Assembly (NCBI GenBank): GCA_022769825.1
Contig: JALEJI010000030.1
Location: forward strand, 1 to 49,363
Direction of reading: 5' to 3'
DNA length: 49,363 nucleotides
Source of the DNA: Prevotella sp.
GTDB lineage: Bacteria > Bacteroidota > Bacteroidia > Bacteroidales > Bacteroidaceae
In this document: piece by piece, positions 7,957-16,157 of the stretch
How the letters are laid out: each line of letters begins with the position of its first letter
Position numbering within the stretch: the first letter of the stretch is position 1
Notes under the pieces: model-generated
What the model was told of the DNA's origin: nothing
The model's database searches: none
The model's input: the letters and a program-made list of their open reading frames with translations, nothing else
Position numbers and translations under genes: made by a program

Positions 7957-9108
7957 ATGGACAAGAGAAAAATACGCGTGGCACTGACCAACGGTGACAC
8001 AAACGGCATTGGATATGAGCTTATCTTCAAGGCGTTCAAGACACCGGCCATGTTCGACCTGTGCACGCCAATAATCTATGGCTCGCCCAAGGTGGCGTCT
8101 TACCATTGCGACGCCCTCGGCCTCGACGGCAACACGTTCAGCATCATCTCCGACGCCTCGGAAGCCAAGGATGGCAGGCTCAACCTGCTCACAGCCTACG
8201 ACGACGAGGTGAAGGTGGACCTCGGTATGCCATCGCAAGACGCGAGCCGCGCCGCCATAAAAAGCATAGACCGCGCCATAACCGACTTCAAGGACGGTCT
8301 CTTCGACGTGCTCGTGATGGCACCCGTGGAAAAAGACAACATGCACGTCGACGGCTACGACTTCCCTTGCAACGAGCGCTTCATCGAGATTTGCCTCGCG
8401 AGCGAGAAGAAGGGGCTCGACGTGCTCATGGGCGAGAACATGAGGCTGGCGTCGCTGACCGGCGACATTGCCTTGCGCGACGTGCCCACGGCCATCAGCG
8501 AGGAGGGAATAATCAACACCGTGGCACAACTCTACGCCACGTTGCGCCGCGACTTCTCGATAGAGAACCCACGCATAGCGGTGCTGGCACTCAACCCCAA
8601 CGACACCGACGCGCACCCCGGGAAAGAGGAACAGGAGATGGTGATACCTGCCATACAGAAGTTGTCTGACGCCGGCGTTTGCGTCTTCGGCCCATACCAA
8701 AGCGAGAAGTTCTTTGGCGACGGCGGCTTCATGGCCTTCGACGCCGTGGTGTCGATGTATTGGGACCAGGGGCTCGCGCCGATGAAGGCCCTGTGTCCTG
8801 ACGGCAACGTGCACTATCTTGCCGGACTGCCTATCGTCAGCACGTCGCCCGACTTGTCGCCATGTTACAACATCGCCGGAATGGGCAAGGCCGACGCCAC
8901 GGCAATGAGAAACGCCATTTATCTCGCCATCGACGCGTTCAGGGCGCGCCACGACTTCGACGAGCCTTACGCCAACCCGCTTCAGAAGATTTACAAGGAG
9001 CGCAAGGACGACAGCGAGAAGGCGCGTTTCGCCATACCGAAGAAGCATTCTTTCCACAAGGATGGCGAGAAGGGTGGGAACGCGGGGGCCAACGGCGCCA
9101 ATGCCTAA
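7957..9108 (+). CDS. PdxA-family protein with substituted active site
   Basis: A 383-residue homologue of 4-hydroxythreonine-4-phosphate dehydrogenase, which acts in pyridoxal-phosphate synthesis. Fold landmarks are intact: TNGDTNGIGYELIFK at the N-terminus, PIIYGSPKVA, PRIAVLALNP, EEQEMVIPA, DQGLAPMKAL and GLPIVSTSP. The residues that bind the divalent metal in E. coli PdxA are not. H166 of FTGHTE corresponds to N139 (FPCNER), H211 of LNPH to N215 (LNPN), and H266 of MYHDQG to W269 (MYWDQG). A fourth conserved histidine (THLPLRD) is D170 here. The frame is full-length, followed by a Gly/Asn/Ala-rich tail. Normal PdxA chemistry is therefore unlikely; it may be a repurposed or structural paralogue. 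Start supported by spacing after the DUF4837 gene. Confidence 0.85.
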   Translation: MDKRKIRVALTNGDTNGIGYELIFKAFKTPAMFDLCTPIIYGSPKVASYHCDALGLDGNTFSIISDASEAKDGRLNLLTAYDDEVKVDLGMPSQDASRAAIKSIDRAITDFKDGLFDVLVMAPVEKDNMHVDGYDFPCNERFIEICLASEKKGLDVLMGENMRLASLTGDIALRDVPTAISEEGIINTVAQLYATLRRDFSIENPRIAVLALNPNDTDAHPGKEEQEMVIPAIQKLSDAGVCVFGPYQSEKFFGDGGFMAFDAVVSMYWDQGLAPMKALCPDGNVHYLAGLPIVSTSPDLSPCYNIAGMGKADATAMRNAIYLAIDAFRARHDFDEPYANPLQKIYKERKDDSEKARFAIPKKHSFHKDGEKGGNAGANGANA

Positions 9109-9169
9109 CGGCGGAAACGCCGGGACCGACGCCTGACGGTGGTTGCGATGGCTCTAACGGTGCTAATTC

Positions 9170-9257
9170 AGGGTCGGTTTTATGCCGGCCCTAAAAAATG
9201 TCCCAACCATTGATAATCATCGGTCAAACAATATTTGTAGGAACGGCACAAGACCGT
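9170..9257. repeat. Pair of oppositely oriented REP-like hairpins
   Basis: 9170-9192 forms an 8-bp stem around a 7-base loop that reads CATAAAA on the minus strand. 9243-9257 forms a 4-bp stem (ACGG/CCGT) around the loop CACAAGA on the plus strand. A third copy, GGCCGG-CACAAGA-CCGGCC, lies at 11525-11543. The loop is kept while the stem changes compensatorily, as in dispersed palindromic repeat families. The pair sits between the pdxA homologue and the YbhN-type gene. Confidence 0.6.
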
Positions 9258-9302
9258 CACCCGCAAGGCTGGATGAAAGTCGCTCTGTTATTATAAGGCA
9301 AT

Positions 9303-10379
9303 ATGAAAAAGAAATACCAAAACGCCTTTTTCGTTTTCGGTGTCGCCGTGCTCGCCGTGATGGTCACGCAGCTCGACTTTGCACAGGTGTGGCAAGGGCT
9401 GAAGCATGCCGGCTATTGGTTTGTTGCCGTCATGCTGCTGTGGGCCGTTCTCTATGTGCTCAACACCGCGTCTTGGTATCTCATCATCAAGGGCGTATGC
9501 CAGCGTCCGGATAACGCCACTAACCTTGCCAAAGAAAGCACACCTGGCCTTCAGAAAGGCAAAGCCAACGGCCTTAAAAAGACAAACGCCAAGCGACAAG
9601 TGCCTTTTGCTTGGCTTTACAAGATAACGGTGTCGGGATTCGCCCTCAACTACGCCACGCCTGGCGGACTGATGGGTGGTGAGCCCTACCGCATAATGGC
9701 GCTAACGCCGAAGATAGGCGTGGAGCGCGCCTCGTCGTCGGTCATTCTCTATGTCATGACCCATATCTTCAGTCATTTCTGGTTTTGGCTGCTTTCCCTC
9801 GTCCTGCTTTTCGCCATCCATCACGTGGGCATGGCCCTTTGGCCTCTCGCCGCCGCCACGGGAACGTTTTGCGTGCTCGGCATCATGTTTTTCGTGTCGG
9901 GCTACCGCAAGGGAATGGCCAACCGGCTGATGGCTTTCTTGCGCTTCGTGCCAATCGTGAGGCGTTGGGCACGGCCTTTCGTGGAGAAGCACAGACAACA
10001 ACTCGACACCATTGACAGCCAGATCGCCGCGCTTCACCGACAAAACAAGGTATTCTTCGTGGCATCGGTACTGCTTGAGCTTGCCTGCCGCGTGGCATCG
10101 GCACTGGAAATCTATTTCGTGCTCTTGGTGCTCATGCCGTCGCCAAGCTATCTCGATTGCGTCCTCATCCTCGCCTTCACGTCGCTTTTCGCCAACCTGC
10201 TGTTTTTCATACCGTTGCAACTTGGTGGTCGCGAGGGCGGATTCCTCATGTCGTCGGCTTCGCTCGGCCTGCCAGCGTCGGCGGGCATCTTCGTGGCGCT
10301 CATCGTCAGGCTCAGGGAACTGGCGTGGGTCGGCATCGGTCTGCTGCTCATCAAAATGGAAAAGAAGCAGGAACGATAA
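9303..10379 (+). CDS. YbhN/flippase-like (LPG synthase TM region family) membrane protein
   Basis: A 358-residue integral membrane protein of the UPF0104/YbhN group, related to the membrane half of lysylphosphatidylglycerol synthase (MprF). Eight or so hydrophobic segments are visible. The family block GFALNYATPGGLMGGEPYRI lies near residues 112-131 and a GGREGGFLMSSASLGLP block near residues 307-324. A hydrophilic insert of about 30 residues, rich in Lys, Asn and Gln, separates segments 2 and 3. The family moves or handles lipid-linked substrates in the inner membrane; substrate here is unknown. Transcribed after the pdxA homologue, but a 194-base gap with hairpins lies between them. Confidence 0.75.
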   Translation: MKKKYQNAFFVFGVAVLAVMVTQLDFAQVWQGLKHAGYWFVAVMLLWAVLYVLNTASWYLIIKGVCQRPDNATNLAKESTPGLQKGKANGLKKTNAKRQVPFAWLYKITVSGFALNYATPGGLMGGEPYRIMALTPKIGVERASSSVILYVMTHIFSHFWFWLLSLVLLFAIHHVGMALWPLAAATGTFCVLGIMFFVSGYRKGMANRLMAFLRFVPIVRRWARPFVEKHRQQLDTIDSQIAALHRQNKVFFVASVLLELACRVASALEIYFVLLVLMPSPSYLDCVLILAFTSLFANLLFFIPLQLGGREGGFLMSSASLGLPASAGIFVALIVRLRELAWVGIGLLLIKMEKKQER

Positions 10380-10481
10380 CGACCCCAGCACCACGTTTTC
10401 GCATAAAAACAAAGGAAATATGCGATAATAGGAAGCATGCTGAAGAAATTTGCCACTTTTCGTAAAAAAAAGCCGGAATCG

Positions 10482-10513
10482 TTTGGCAGTTCCGATTTTT
10501 CGCGCTACCTTTG
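10482..10513 (+). promoter_or_regulatory. Promoter of the tRNA-Arg pair
   Basis: TTTG at 10482-10485 and TACCTTTG at 10506-10513 with a 20-base spacer, an exact match to the Bacteroidota housekeeping consensus. Transcription would begin about 10 bases upstream of the first tRNA. Confidence 0.85.
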
Positions 10514-10532
10514 CACTCGCTTAAAGAAATAT

Positions 10533-10606
10533 GGCTCCGTAGCTCAACTGAATAGAGCATCTGACTACGGATCAGAAGGTTCCGGGTTTGAATCCCAGCG
10601 GAGTCA
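10533..10606 (+). tRNA. tRNA-Arg (anticodon ACG), copy 1
   Basis: 74 bases with a 7-bp acceptor stem (GGCTCCG/CGGAGTC, one G-U pair), discriminator A, anticodon loop CTACGGA with ACG at 10567-10569, and T-loop TTTGAAT. CCA is not encoded. It is identical to the copy at 10640-10713 and separated from it by 33 bases. Confidence 0.95.
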
Positions 10607-10639
10607 CTAATTTTCAAAGCAATTAAATCTTAATGGTTT

Positions 10640-10713
10640 GGCTCCGTAGCTCAACTGAATAGAGCATCTGACTACGGATCAGAAGGTTCCGGGTTTGAAT
10701 CCCAGCGGAGTCA
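10640..10713 (+). tRNA. tRNA-Arg (anticodon ACG), copy 2
   Basis: Identical in all 74 bases to the copy at 10533-10606 and followed by a terminator, so the two form one transcript. The spacer between them (10607-10639) shows no similarity to the flanks, consistent with an old tandem duplication kept identical by conversion or selection. Confidence 0.95.
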
Positions 10714-10729
10714 CAACAAGATGCAAAAG

Positions 10730-10765
10730 AGAGGGTTTTACATTCAGTAAAGCCCTCTTTTTTTA
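10730..10765 (+). terminator. Rho-independent terminator of the tRNA-Arg pair
   Basis: 12-bp stem (AGAGGGTTTTAC with GTAAAGCCCTCT, one G-U pair), loop ATTCA, then a run of T residues starting at 10759. Confidence 0.9.
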
Positions 10766-10836
10766 TACAATCAAATCTCAACACTCTTGACCAAAGGGGC
10801 AACATGATGTTATAATCAAAAAAAAACGAAGACAAT

Positions 10837-11463
10837 ATGAGGAAAATCTTACTACTGCTCATGCTGACAATTTCGCTGAGCTTGTCGGCCACATCAAAAG
10901 ACACGCTCAACGCGGTAACCATGGTATCATACGAGCAAGGAGTGGATGACCTTGAAGGAACATTGGCATTGAGGAATAATACCAATAAGGACATCCACAA
11001 TGTCACCTTTCGCATCACATATCTTGACATGAAAGGGAACCCTCTCGATTATGAGGATTATTCCTCTGAAGTTGAGATTGCACCGGGAATGACAAAAAAG
11101 GTGAACATTACCGCTTATGAATCCACCAGAGAATATTCATATTATCTCTCAGAGAACGTGCCTGACTACGCCCACAAGTTCAAAATCAAGTTCGAACTCA
11201 CAGGATACAATACCCCTGAGGTCACCGATGGAGATGCATATTATTATAAGGCAGGATGGATAATCGCCTTGTCAGTATTTGGTTTCTTATTTGTCATCGG
11301 CTTATATATAGGACTGTATGCCTTGGTAGCCGTAATGGCCAAAAGAAGGCACCGAAACGCGGCGATATGGCTCTTCCTGAGCCTGTTTGGGACACCATTG
11401 ATAGCAATCATCGTCTTACTGTGCATTGGTGACGCAGACAATTCTTTCGAAAACGAAATGTAA
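10837..11463 (+). CDS. Exported membrane protein with FxLYD-like domain, unknown function
   Basis: A 208-residue protein with a signal peptide (residues 1-19, MRKILLLLMLTISLSLSA). The middle (about 25-130) looks like a beta-sandwich of the FxLYD type: LEGTLALRNNTNKDIHNVTFRITYLDMKG, a comparison of strand pattern rather than a firm family hit. Two C-terminal membrane segments lie near residues 143-165 and 174-196. The topology would place the beta domain outside the inner membrane. I do not recognise the gene. It stands alone, downstream of the tRNA terminator and convergent with the SlyD gene. Confidence 0.65.
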   Translation: MRKILLLLMLTISLSLSATSKDTLNAVTMVSYEQGVDDLEGTLALRNNTNKDIHNVTFRITYLDMKGNPLDYEDYSSEVEIAPGMTKKVNITAYESTREYSYYLSENVPDYAHKFKIKFELTGYNTPEVTDGDAYYYKAGWIIALSVFGFLFVIGLYIGLYALVAVMAKRRHRNAAIWLFLSLFGTPLIAIIVLLCIGDADNSFENEM

Positions 11464-11524
11464 TTGTTTTTGTGGGTCGGATGTCGTGAGCCGACGCACC
11501 GAAAGAAGTGGGCCACAGATTGTT

Positions 11525-11543
11525 GGCCGGCACAAGACCGGCC
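11525..11543. repeat. REP-like palindrome GGCCGG-N7-CCGGCC
   Basis: A perfect 6-bp stem with loop CACAAGA between two convergent genes. It shares loop and arm pattern with the hairpins at 9170-9192 and 9243-9257. Its position 16 bases after the SlyD stop codon could let it act as a weak bidirectional terminator. Confidence 0.65.
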
Positions 11544-11558
11544 CCTGCAAAGCGCTGG

Positions 11559-12257
11559 TTAGTCGTGGCCGCAGCAGCATTCGTGCTCGCCCTCGCCGTC
11601 GTGGCCGCAGCAGCATTCGTGCTCGCCCTCACCGTCGTGGTGGCAGTGGCATTCGTGCTCACTATCACCGTCGTGGTGGCAGTGGCATTCGTGCTCACTA
11701 TCACCGTCGTGGTGGCAGTGGCATTCGTGCTCGCCCTCACCGTCGTGGTGGCAGTGGCCACCGCAGCAATGATGAGAATGGTGAGCCTGCTTCAGCTTCT
11801 CTATTTCTTCCTCCGTGGCCTCACGGTTCACGAGAATCTTGCCGCTGAACGTGATGTCCATGCCGGCCAAGGGATGGTTGAGGTCAACCCTCACGCTTTC
11901 ATCGCCCACGCTCACCACGCGACCTACGAAACGGTTGCCATTCTCGTCGAGCAGCGGTATGATGGCGTCTTCGTGCACGTTGGCGGAGTCGAACACGCCG
12001 TCTTTCATGAAATGATCCTTGGCAATGTCGAAGACCATGTTGTCGCGCCTGTCGCCATAGGCATGGTCCTTGCCGATGGTGAACTCGAAGTTTTCGCCGT
12101 CGCCATACTTCGCGATGTTTTCCTCGAAAGCGTCGAGAGCCATGCCAAGGCCCGTGTAGAACTTCAACGGGTTGCCCTGCGTGGTTTTCTCAACCAGTTG
12201 CAGACCGTCGCCGTTGTTTACGAAAAGCTTGTAGTTTGCTTCTATGTACCTGTACAT
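11559..12257 (-). CDS. slyD: SlyD-type FKBP peptidyl-prolyl isomerase with repeated His/Cys tail
   Basis: A 232-residue protein. Residues 1-158 form the SlyD FKBP plus insert-in-flap domain: GLGMALDAFEENI (residues 37-49), DHAYGD, VFDSANVHED, and the SlyD hallmark DLNHPLAGMDITFSGKI (125-141). It catalyses proline isomerisation and chaperones folding in the cytoplasm. Residues 159-232 form a metal-binding tail of about five and a half 12-residue units of the type CHCHHDGEGEHE, the last ones CCCGHD. E. coli SlyD also has a His/Cys-rich tail that binds nickel, but without this regular repeat. The repeat is visible in the DNA as tandem 36-base units, so length may vary between strains. Promoter element on the minus strand at 12300-12307 (TAATTTTG). 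Confidence 0.9.
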   Translation of the reverse strand: MYRYIEANYKLFVNNGDGLQLVEKTTQGNPLKFYTGLGMALDAFEENIAKYGDGENFEFTIGKDHAYGDRRDNMVFDIAKDHFMKDGVFDSANVHEDAIIPLLDENGNRFVGRVVSVGDESVRVDLNHPLAGMDITFSGKILVNREATEEEIEKLKQAHHSHHCCGGHCHHDGEGEHECHCHHDGDSEHECHCHHDGDSEHECHCHHDGEGEHECCCGHDGEGEHECCCGHD

Positions 12258-12349
12258 AAGTTGTTGTGTTCTTGTGAATGAAAAAGTGGATTAGGCTTGC
12301 AAAATTACACAAAAAACACGAGAAACCTCGCCCCAATCCCGAATAAGCT

Positions 12350-12862
12350 TCAAGATTGGGGCGATGTCTTCAAAATGTTTTCAAAATGTCTCGACTGCCA
12401 TTCCCTGCCGCCACTCAGCGCGCAGAAGGCATTTTCCTTGTAAGCCGTCGCGCCACCGTCAGCGTCGGGGAAGAGAGGGTTGGCCATGCTCTTGAGCATG
12501 CTGACGGGGATGTCGAAGCTGTACCACTTGCCGTCGCGCGGGAAGTCGCCTATCTTGGGATACGAGTTGTTGCCGTCGGGGAACGCGCCGTTGCCCAACG
12601 CGAACTTGGCTCCGCCAACCCAAATGGCGTAGGTGTTATGCGCCGCCACGTCGTCGTTTTTCATGGCGAAATGCAGGTAATAGCTATCGTCGAGCATGGA
12701 ATAGTCCAGTCCCGCGGGCGACTCGTAGCCGAGCCCCGACCAACCTGCCGACCCCACCGACAAGTCGATGTAGGCCTCTGCGTTGCCAAACGAGTTGTTG
12801 CCTGTTGAGGTGTTTGCCGAGAACGCGCCCTGCAAAGCGTGATTGCGGGCCGGCAGATATTT
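12350..12862 (-). pseudogene. Remnant of a C-terminal domain of a surface glycan-locus-type protein
   Basis: An open frame without an ATG: the in-frame TGA at 12863-12865 is followed by about 170 codons of protein-like sequence. The translation (NSFGNAEAYIDL, GWSGLGYESPAGLDYSMLDDSYYLHFAMK, YAIWVGGAKFALG, GKWYSFDIPVSMLKS, ENAFCALSGG) resembles the terminal domain I recall from Bacteroidota surface lipoproteins encoded near SusC/SusD genes. In those it ends with a HLDNIFFYK-like strand, whereas here the sequence after ALSGG diverges and ends in an unrelated tail. Both ends therefore look missing: a decayed gene fragment. TTG at 12833-12835 could start a 161-residue product, but no ribosome-binding site precedes it. 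Confidence 0.5.
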
Positions 12863-12897
12863 TCACGATATTTTATTTCTGTTTCGTTTTTCTTTTA

Positions 12898-12905
12898 TAC
12901 CTTTG
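12898..12905 (+). promoter_or_regulatory. -7 element TACCTTTG upstream of the TPP riboswitch
   Basis: TACCTTTG begins 33 bases before the riboswitch P1 stem. No clear TTTG -33 element was found. It is the likely start of the thiamine operon transcript. Confidence 0.65.
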
Positions 12906-12930
12906 CAGCCGGAAAGCAAAAGTTGCTTTC

Positions 12931-13019
12931 TAAGGGGTGCTGCGGTTGTTGCCGCGGCTGAGATCATACCCATGAACCTGATCCGGGTAATGCCGGCGTA
13001 GGTAGAGGATAATCCCTTA
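12931..13019 (+). promoter_or_regulatory. TPP riboswitch (THI element)
   Basis: The conserved cores are present in order: GGGGTGC, CTGAGAT, ACCC, GAACCTGATC, GGGTAAT and GCGTAGG. The P1 helix is formed by TAAGGG (12931-12936) with CCCTTA (13014-13019). It binds thiamine pyrophosphate and lies 31 bases upstream of the receptor start codon. No terminator hairpin with T-run follows, so control is more likely through translation start access or through early termination not evident from sequence. Confidence 0.95.
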
Positions 13020-13050
13020 TGTTATTTTATTATTAAAACAAAAGGTATCA

Positions 13051-15312
13051 ATGAAAAGATCTGTTTTCATGATGAGCCTGTCGTTTTCGGCTATCGCAGC
13101 GACTGCGGCCAGTCCGGAAAAAATCGACACGCTCAGCACGTACACGCTGCAAGGTGTGCAGGTGACGTCGACAAGAGCCACGAAGACCACTCCAATGGCA
13201 TTCGCGACACTCAAGAAATCGCAAATCAACAATCTCAACTACGGTCTGGATATTCCATATATCCTCTCGCTGACACCATCGGTGACCACCACCTCCGACG
13301 CGGGCAACGGCATCGGATACACGACGATTCGCGTGCGTGGCATTGACCCGTCGCGCGTGAACATCACCGCCAACGGCGTGCCCATGAACGACGCCGAGAG
13401 CTCGCAGGTCTTCTTTGTCAACATGAGCGACTTCGCCTCATCATTGCAGAGCATACAGCTGCAGCGCGGCGCCGGAACGTCGACAAATGGAGCCGGTGCC
13501 TTCGGTGCCACGCTCAACATGCAGACTGAGAACATAGGCGTGAAGCCGTATGTCGGCCTCGACCTCAGCGGCGGCAGCTATTACAGCCACAAGGAGACCC
13601 TGCGCTTCGGCACGGGACTGCTCAGCAACCACTGGGGACTGCAGGGACGACTGTCGAACATAGGCAGCAAGGGTTACCTCGACCGCGCGTCGACAAAGCT
13701 CAACTCCTACTTGCTGCAAGGCGGCTACTTCTCTGACAACACCATGGTGAAACTGGTGACATGGAACGGAACGGAGCGGACCTACCACGCGTGGAACTAC
13801 GCGTCGAAATATGAGCAGAGCCTATACGGACGACGCTACAACTCGTGTGGCGAATACTACGACGACAAGGGCGACGTGCACTACTACCAGGACCAGACCG
13901 ACAACTATCACCAGATGAACTACCAGGCCATCTGGAGCCAGCTCTACGGACAAAACTGGTCGTCGAACGTCACGCTGCACTATTCCTACGGCTACGGATA
14001 TTACAACGAGTACAAGGCCAACAAGGACTACCGCGAGTACGGACTCTCCGACACGAAGCTGAAAAGCGACCTGACGCGAAAGAAGATAATGGAGAACGAC
14101 CTCTACGGCATCGTGGCCAGCATCAACTACGACAACAAGGCCAACTACAAGGCTACGCTCGGCGGCGGATGGAACAAATACGTCGGCGACCACTGGGGCG
14201 AGGTGCTGTGGACGAAGGACAAGGCCAACGGCTTCTATCCCGGATATGAGTATTACCGCAACAGGGCGTGGAAGTCTGACTTCAACGTCTACGCCAAGGA
14301 GTCGTGGACGTTCCTCCCGGGCCTGAACGCGTACATAGACCTGCAATACCGCCACGTGGGCTACCGCATGCAGGACCCACGCGACTATTACATCGACGAG
14401 GATCGCACGAAGGGCTATTGGGCACACGACGACTTCGACTTCTTCAACCCGAAGTTCGGAATCAACTACCAGATTGACAAGCACAACCGCCTCTACGCGA
14501 GCTACGCCATAAGCCACAAGGAGCCGACGCGCAACGACTACCAGGACAACGAGGTGCAACACCTCAAGGCAGAGAAGCTGCAGGACGTGGAGTTCGGCTA
14601 CCGCTACGAGAGCCCGAAGTTCACGGCAGGAGCCAACTTCTATTACATGTACTACAACCACCAGTATGTGCTCACGGGCGAGCTCAACGACATAGGAGAG
14701 ATGAAGGCCAGCAACGAGAACAGCGGCCGCTCTTATCGTGAGGGCGTGGAACTGGAAGGCGCGTGGAAACCCGTCAGCTGGTTCCGCTGGGATCTCAACG
14801 CCACGCTCTCGCGCAACATCTGCAAGGACTGGACCGTGACCCTCGACGACGACTCAAGCTATAACCTTGGCGACACGCACACCGCCTTCTCGCCCGACGT
14901 GGTTTTCAACAACGTGTTCACGTTCAACTACAAGGGATTCATGGCAAGCGTGCAGAGCCAGTACATAGGCAGGCAATACCTGACCAACACCGACTTCAAG
15001 GTTTACAACAACTACACGGCCGACGACAAGTTTGACCAGGCTGTGGACATGACGCTGAAGGCGCATTTCACCACCAACCTCAACCTTGCCTACAACTTCA
15101 AGCTCCCGAAACTGGGCCTAAAAGACGTCACCGTCGGCGTGACGCTCTACAACATCTTCGACAGCAAGTTTGACAACAACGGCTGGGCGGCGCCAAGCTT
15201 CCGCAAGACAGCCAATGGCGTGGAGGCTTACTGCTCCGACGACCTCTACGAGGCTGGCTTCGCGCCCTCGGCTCCATTCAACTGGATGGCGCACCTGAGC
15301 TTGAACTTCTAA
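13051..15312 (+). CDS. TonB-dependent outer-membrane receptor, thiamine-regulated
   Basis: A 753-residue receptor with a signal peptide (residues 1-20). No carboxypeptidase-like N-terminal domain is present; the plug starts near YTLQGVQVTSTRATK, with the plug motifs TIRVRGIDPSRVNITANGVPMNDAES and QRGAGTSTNGAGAFGATLN. The barrel ends in the typical aromatic residue (HLSLNF). Position directly behind a TPP riboswitch and before the pyrophosphokinase and PnuT genes marks it as the thiamine or thiamine-precursor receptor known from Bacteroidota thi regulons (OMR-TNR3-PnuT arrangement). Energy would come from a TonB system such as that at 21624-24664. Confidence 0.9.
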   Translation: MKRSVFMMSLSFSAIAATAASPEKIDTLSTYTLQGVQVTSTRATKTTPMAFATLKKSQINNLNYGLDIPYILSLTPSVTTTSDAGNGIGYTTIRVRGIDPSRVNITANGVPMNDAESSQVFFVNMSDFASSLQSIQLQRGAGTSTNGAGAFGATLNMQTENIGVKPYVGLDLSGGSYYSHKETLRFGTGLLSNHWGLQGRLSNIGSKGYLDRASTKLNSYLLQGGYFSDNTMVKLVTWNGTERTYHAWNYASKYEQSLYGRRYNSCGEYYDDKGDVHYYQDQTDNYHQMNYQAIWSQLYGQNWSSNVTLHYSYGYGYYNEYKANKDYREYGLSDTKLKSDLTRKKIMENDLYGIVASINYDNKANYKATLGGGWNKYVGDHWGEVLWTKDKANGFYPGYEYYRNRAWKSDFNVYAKESWTFLPGLNAYIDLQYRHVGYRMQDPRDYYIDEDRTKGYWAHDDFDFFNPKFGINYQIDKHNRLYASYAISHKEPTRNDYQDNEVQHLKAEKLQDVEFGYRYESPKFTAGANFYYMYYNHQYVLTGELNDIGEMKASNENSGRSYREGVELEGAWKPVSWFRWDLNATLSRNICKDWTVTLDDDSSYNLGDTHTAFSPDVVFNNVFTFNYKGFMASVQSQYIGRQYLTNTDFKVYNNYTADDKFDQAVDMTLKAHFTTNLNLAYNFKLPKLGLKDVTVGVTLYNIFDSKFDNNGWAAPSFRKTANGVEAYCSDDLYEAGFAPSAPFNWMAHLSLNF

Positions 15313-15366
15313 TAGCGGATATATATATATACATCGTCCGTCGCAGGACGGTAAACAATGGTGACG

Positions 15367-15411
15367 GCGGGCTGTCGCGGGGGAGAAAAAAAGACACCTG
15401 TGACAGCCCGC
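15367..15411 (+). other. Intercistronic hairpin in the thiamine operon
   Basis: GCGGGCTGTC (15367-15376) pairs exactly with GACAGCCCGC (15402-15411) around a 25-base loop. No T-run follows. It lies in the 191-base gap between receptor and pyrophosphokinase and could stabilise the receptor message or reduce read-through. Confidence 0.55.
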
Positions 15412-15503
15412 AACCACTTGAGACACGTGCTCCAAAAAACCTCGGCAAACATTTTATCGTCAGACCCACGAGAAACATGTAGACCTCATAGCAAACAACA
15501 TTC

Positions 15504-16157
15504 ATGAAGGATATGATAAACCATGAACCTTTCTGGCCCGACCATCCCACGGTCATCCTCGCCAACGGCTCATACCCGACCAACGACATTCCATTGGAAA
15601 TCCTGAACGGGCACGGCTATCTGTGCTGTTGCGACCGCGCCGGGCTCACCGCCATTGAGCACGGCCTGAAACCCGACGCCATAGTGGGCGACGGCGACTC
15701 GATGCCGCTGTCCGGGCAACAGGCATTTTCCGGCATTTTCCACAGGGTGGACGAGCAGGAATACAACGACTTGACCAAGGCCACGCGGTTCGTGCTGGCC
15801 CAAGGGCGCAAGCAGATTGTCTACCTCGGAGCCACGGGGCTAAGGGAAGACCACACCATTGCCAACATCGCGCTCATGGCGACCTACCGCAGCAAACTGG
15901 GCGTGGAGCCGATAATGGCCACCGACTACGGATGGTTCTCCGCCCATGAGGGCAACCACGTGTTCAAGGCGTTTCCGGGCCAACAGGTCAGCATCTTCAG
16001 CTTCGGCTGCCACAAGCTCAGCTCGAAGGGGCTGAAATGGGACGCTTACCCTTACGACACCCTTTGGCAAGGCGCGCTCAACGAAGCCGTGGCGCCGACG
16101 TTTGAGATCGACGCTGACGGACTATACATCATTTATCAAACATACGAGGCAAAATGA
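15504..16157 (+). CDS. Thiamine pyrophosphokinase
   Basis: A 217-residue thiamine diphosphokinase that transfers pyrophosphate from ATP to thiamine. Motifs: ILANGSYPT at the N-terminus, CCDRAG, GDGDSMPL (the acidic metal-binding motif), NDLTKA (residues 88-93), GATGLREDHTIAN and the C-terminal WQGALNEA. The usual CxDGGAN is CCDRAGL here. Length is normal. Its last four bases overlap the start of pnuT (16154-16157), indicating coupled translation. With the receptor and PnuT it allows conversion of imported thiamine directly to the cofactor. Confidence 0.93.
   Translation: MKDMINHEPFWPDHPTVILANGSYPTNDIPLEILNGHGYLCCCDRAGLTAIEHGLKPDAIVGDGDSMPLSGQQAFSGIFHRVDEQEYNDLTKATRFVLAQGRKQIVYLGATGLREDHTIANIALMATYRSKLGVEPIMATDYGWFSAHEGNHVFKAFPGQQVSIFSFGCHKLSSKGLKWDAYPYDTLWQGALNEAVAPTFEIDADGLYIIYQTYEAK

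Noticed and set aside
11579..11766. Repetitive DNA as a CRISPR array
   Set aside because: Units are adjacent 36-base coding repeats without spacers inside the SlyD tail.
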